In this document: in pieces, positions 63,940-64,000 of the stretch
How the letters are laid out: each line of letters begins with the position of its first letter
Position numbering within the stretch: the stretch's first letter is position 1
Source: Arthrobacter woluwensis
GTDB taxonomy: Bacteria; Actinomycetota; Actinomycetes; Actinomycetales; Micrococcaceae
DNA: 64,000 bases
Direction: 5' to 3'
NCBI RefSeq assembly: GCF_900105345.1
Contig: NZ_FNSN01000003.1
Span: 3,162,001 to 3,226,000 of the forward strand
The notes under the pieces: model-generated
The model's database searches: none
Seen by the model: only the letters and a program-made list of their open reading frames with translations
What the model was told of the DNA's origin: nothing
Translations under genes and position numbers: made by a program

Positions 63940-64000
63940 CTAACGCTCACGCTTGTAGAAGGGCAGGGAGACCACTTCGAACGGTTCCGCCTTGCCGCGC
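63940..64000 (-). CDS. gcvT: Glycine cleavage T protein (aminomethyltransferase), C-terminal end only
   Basis: The last 19 residues are visible (RGKAEPFEVVSLPFYKRER, then TAG at 63942-63940), matching the conserved GK-x-V-x-LPFYKR ending of GcvT. The rest lies beyond the window. It transfers the methylene group to tetrahydrofolate. Cotranscribed with sdaA. Confidence 0.7.
   Translation of the reverse strand, partial: RGKAEPFEVVSLPFYKRER

Overview
The window is 64 kb of a high-GC actinobacterial chromosome, most consistent with the Micrococcaceae (Arthrobacter group). That placement is an inference. It rests on a very GC-rich third codon position, frequent GTG/TTG starts, a DtxR/IdeR-type iron regulator with a matching box, CIRCE-controlled groEL without an adjacent groES, DUF3027, DUF3263 and LytR_C genes, and actinobacterial c-di-AMP riboswitches upstream of cell-wall hydrolases. 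I see no phage, insertion sequence or CRISPR array.

Layout. 1-6.9 kb: a sodium/solute symporter divergent from a thiamine-diphosphate decarboxylase/synthase, a DUF5129-like membrane protein, and an XRE-cupin regulator divergent from a thioredoxin-reductase-like flavoprotein. 6.9-11.8 kb: housekeeping sucCD and a PcrA/UvrD helicase. 12-32.9 kb: a large exopolysaccharide/cell-surface region. It holds a priming sugar transferase, a WecG/TagA-type and two GT4 glycosyltransferases, a polymerase/ligase-like membrane protein, a Wzx flippase, an acyltransferase with an SGNH domain, a signal peptidase I, a tyrosine autokinase with its low-molecular-weight phosphatase, a VanZ protein, an LCP transferase, an AraC-type regulator, a MauE-like redox membrane protein and two small exported proteins. 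It also carries an HprK-related kinase with a C-terminal PqqD-like domain and a nucleotidyltransferase with a PqqD-like N-terminus. 33-38.7 kb: a HisN-type phosphatase, a membrane protein, tRNA-Arg(CCT), a Nudix hydrolase, a large secreted choice-of-anchor-G-type protein and a compact exported copper-amine-oxidase homologue.

38.7-52.9 kb: an ABC exporter, a hairpin-rich locus resembling 6C RNA, an aquaporin, MoeA, an HNH protein, two c-di-AMP-riboswitch-controlled peptidoglycan hydrolases (NlpC/P60 and M23), a DtxR-type regulator, serC, DUF3027, a cold-shock protein, a two-component system and an orphan WXG100 protein. 53-64 kb: an RNase HI fused to a DUF4440/SnoaL-like domain, groEL with two CIRCE operators, LytR_C and DUF3263 proteins, uracil-DNA glycosylase, an iron-box-controlled siderophore-interacting protein, a ThrE exporter, a FemX-type transferase, sdaA and the tail of gcvT.

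The most unusual parts are the PqqD-bearing kinase/nucleotidyltransferase pair inside the polysaccharide region, the trimmed copper amine oxidase with Trp in place of the usual Asn before the cofactor Tyr, the mutually exclusive six-G/six-C-loop hairpins at 40.9-41.0 kb, and the RNase H fusion.
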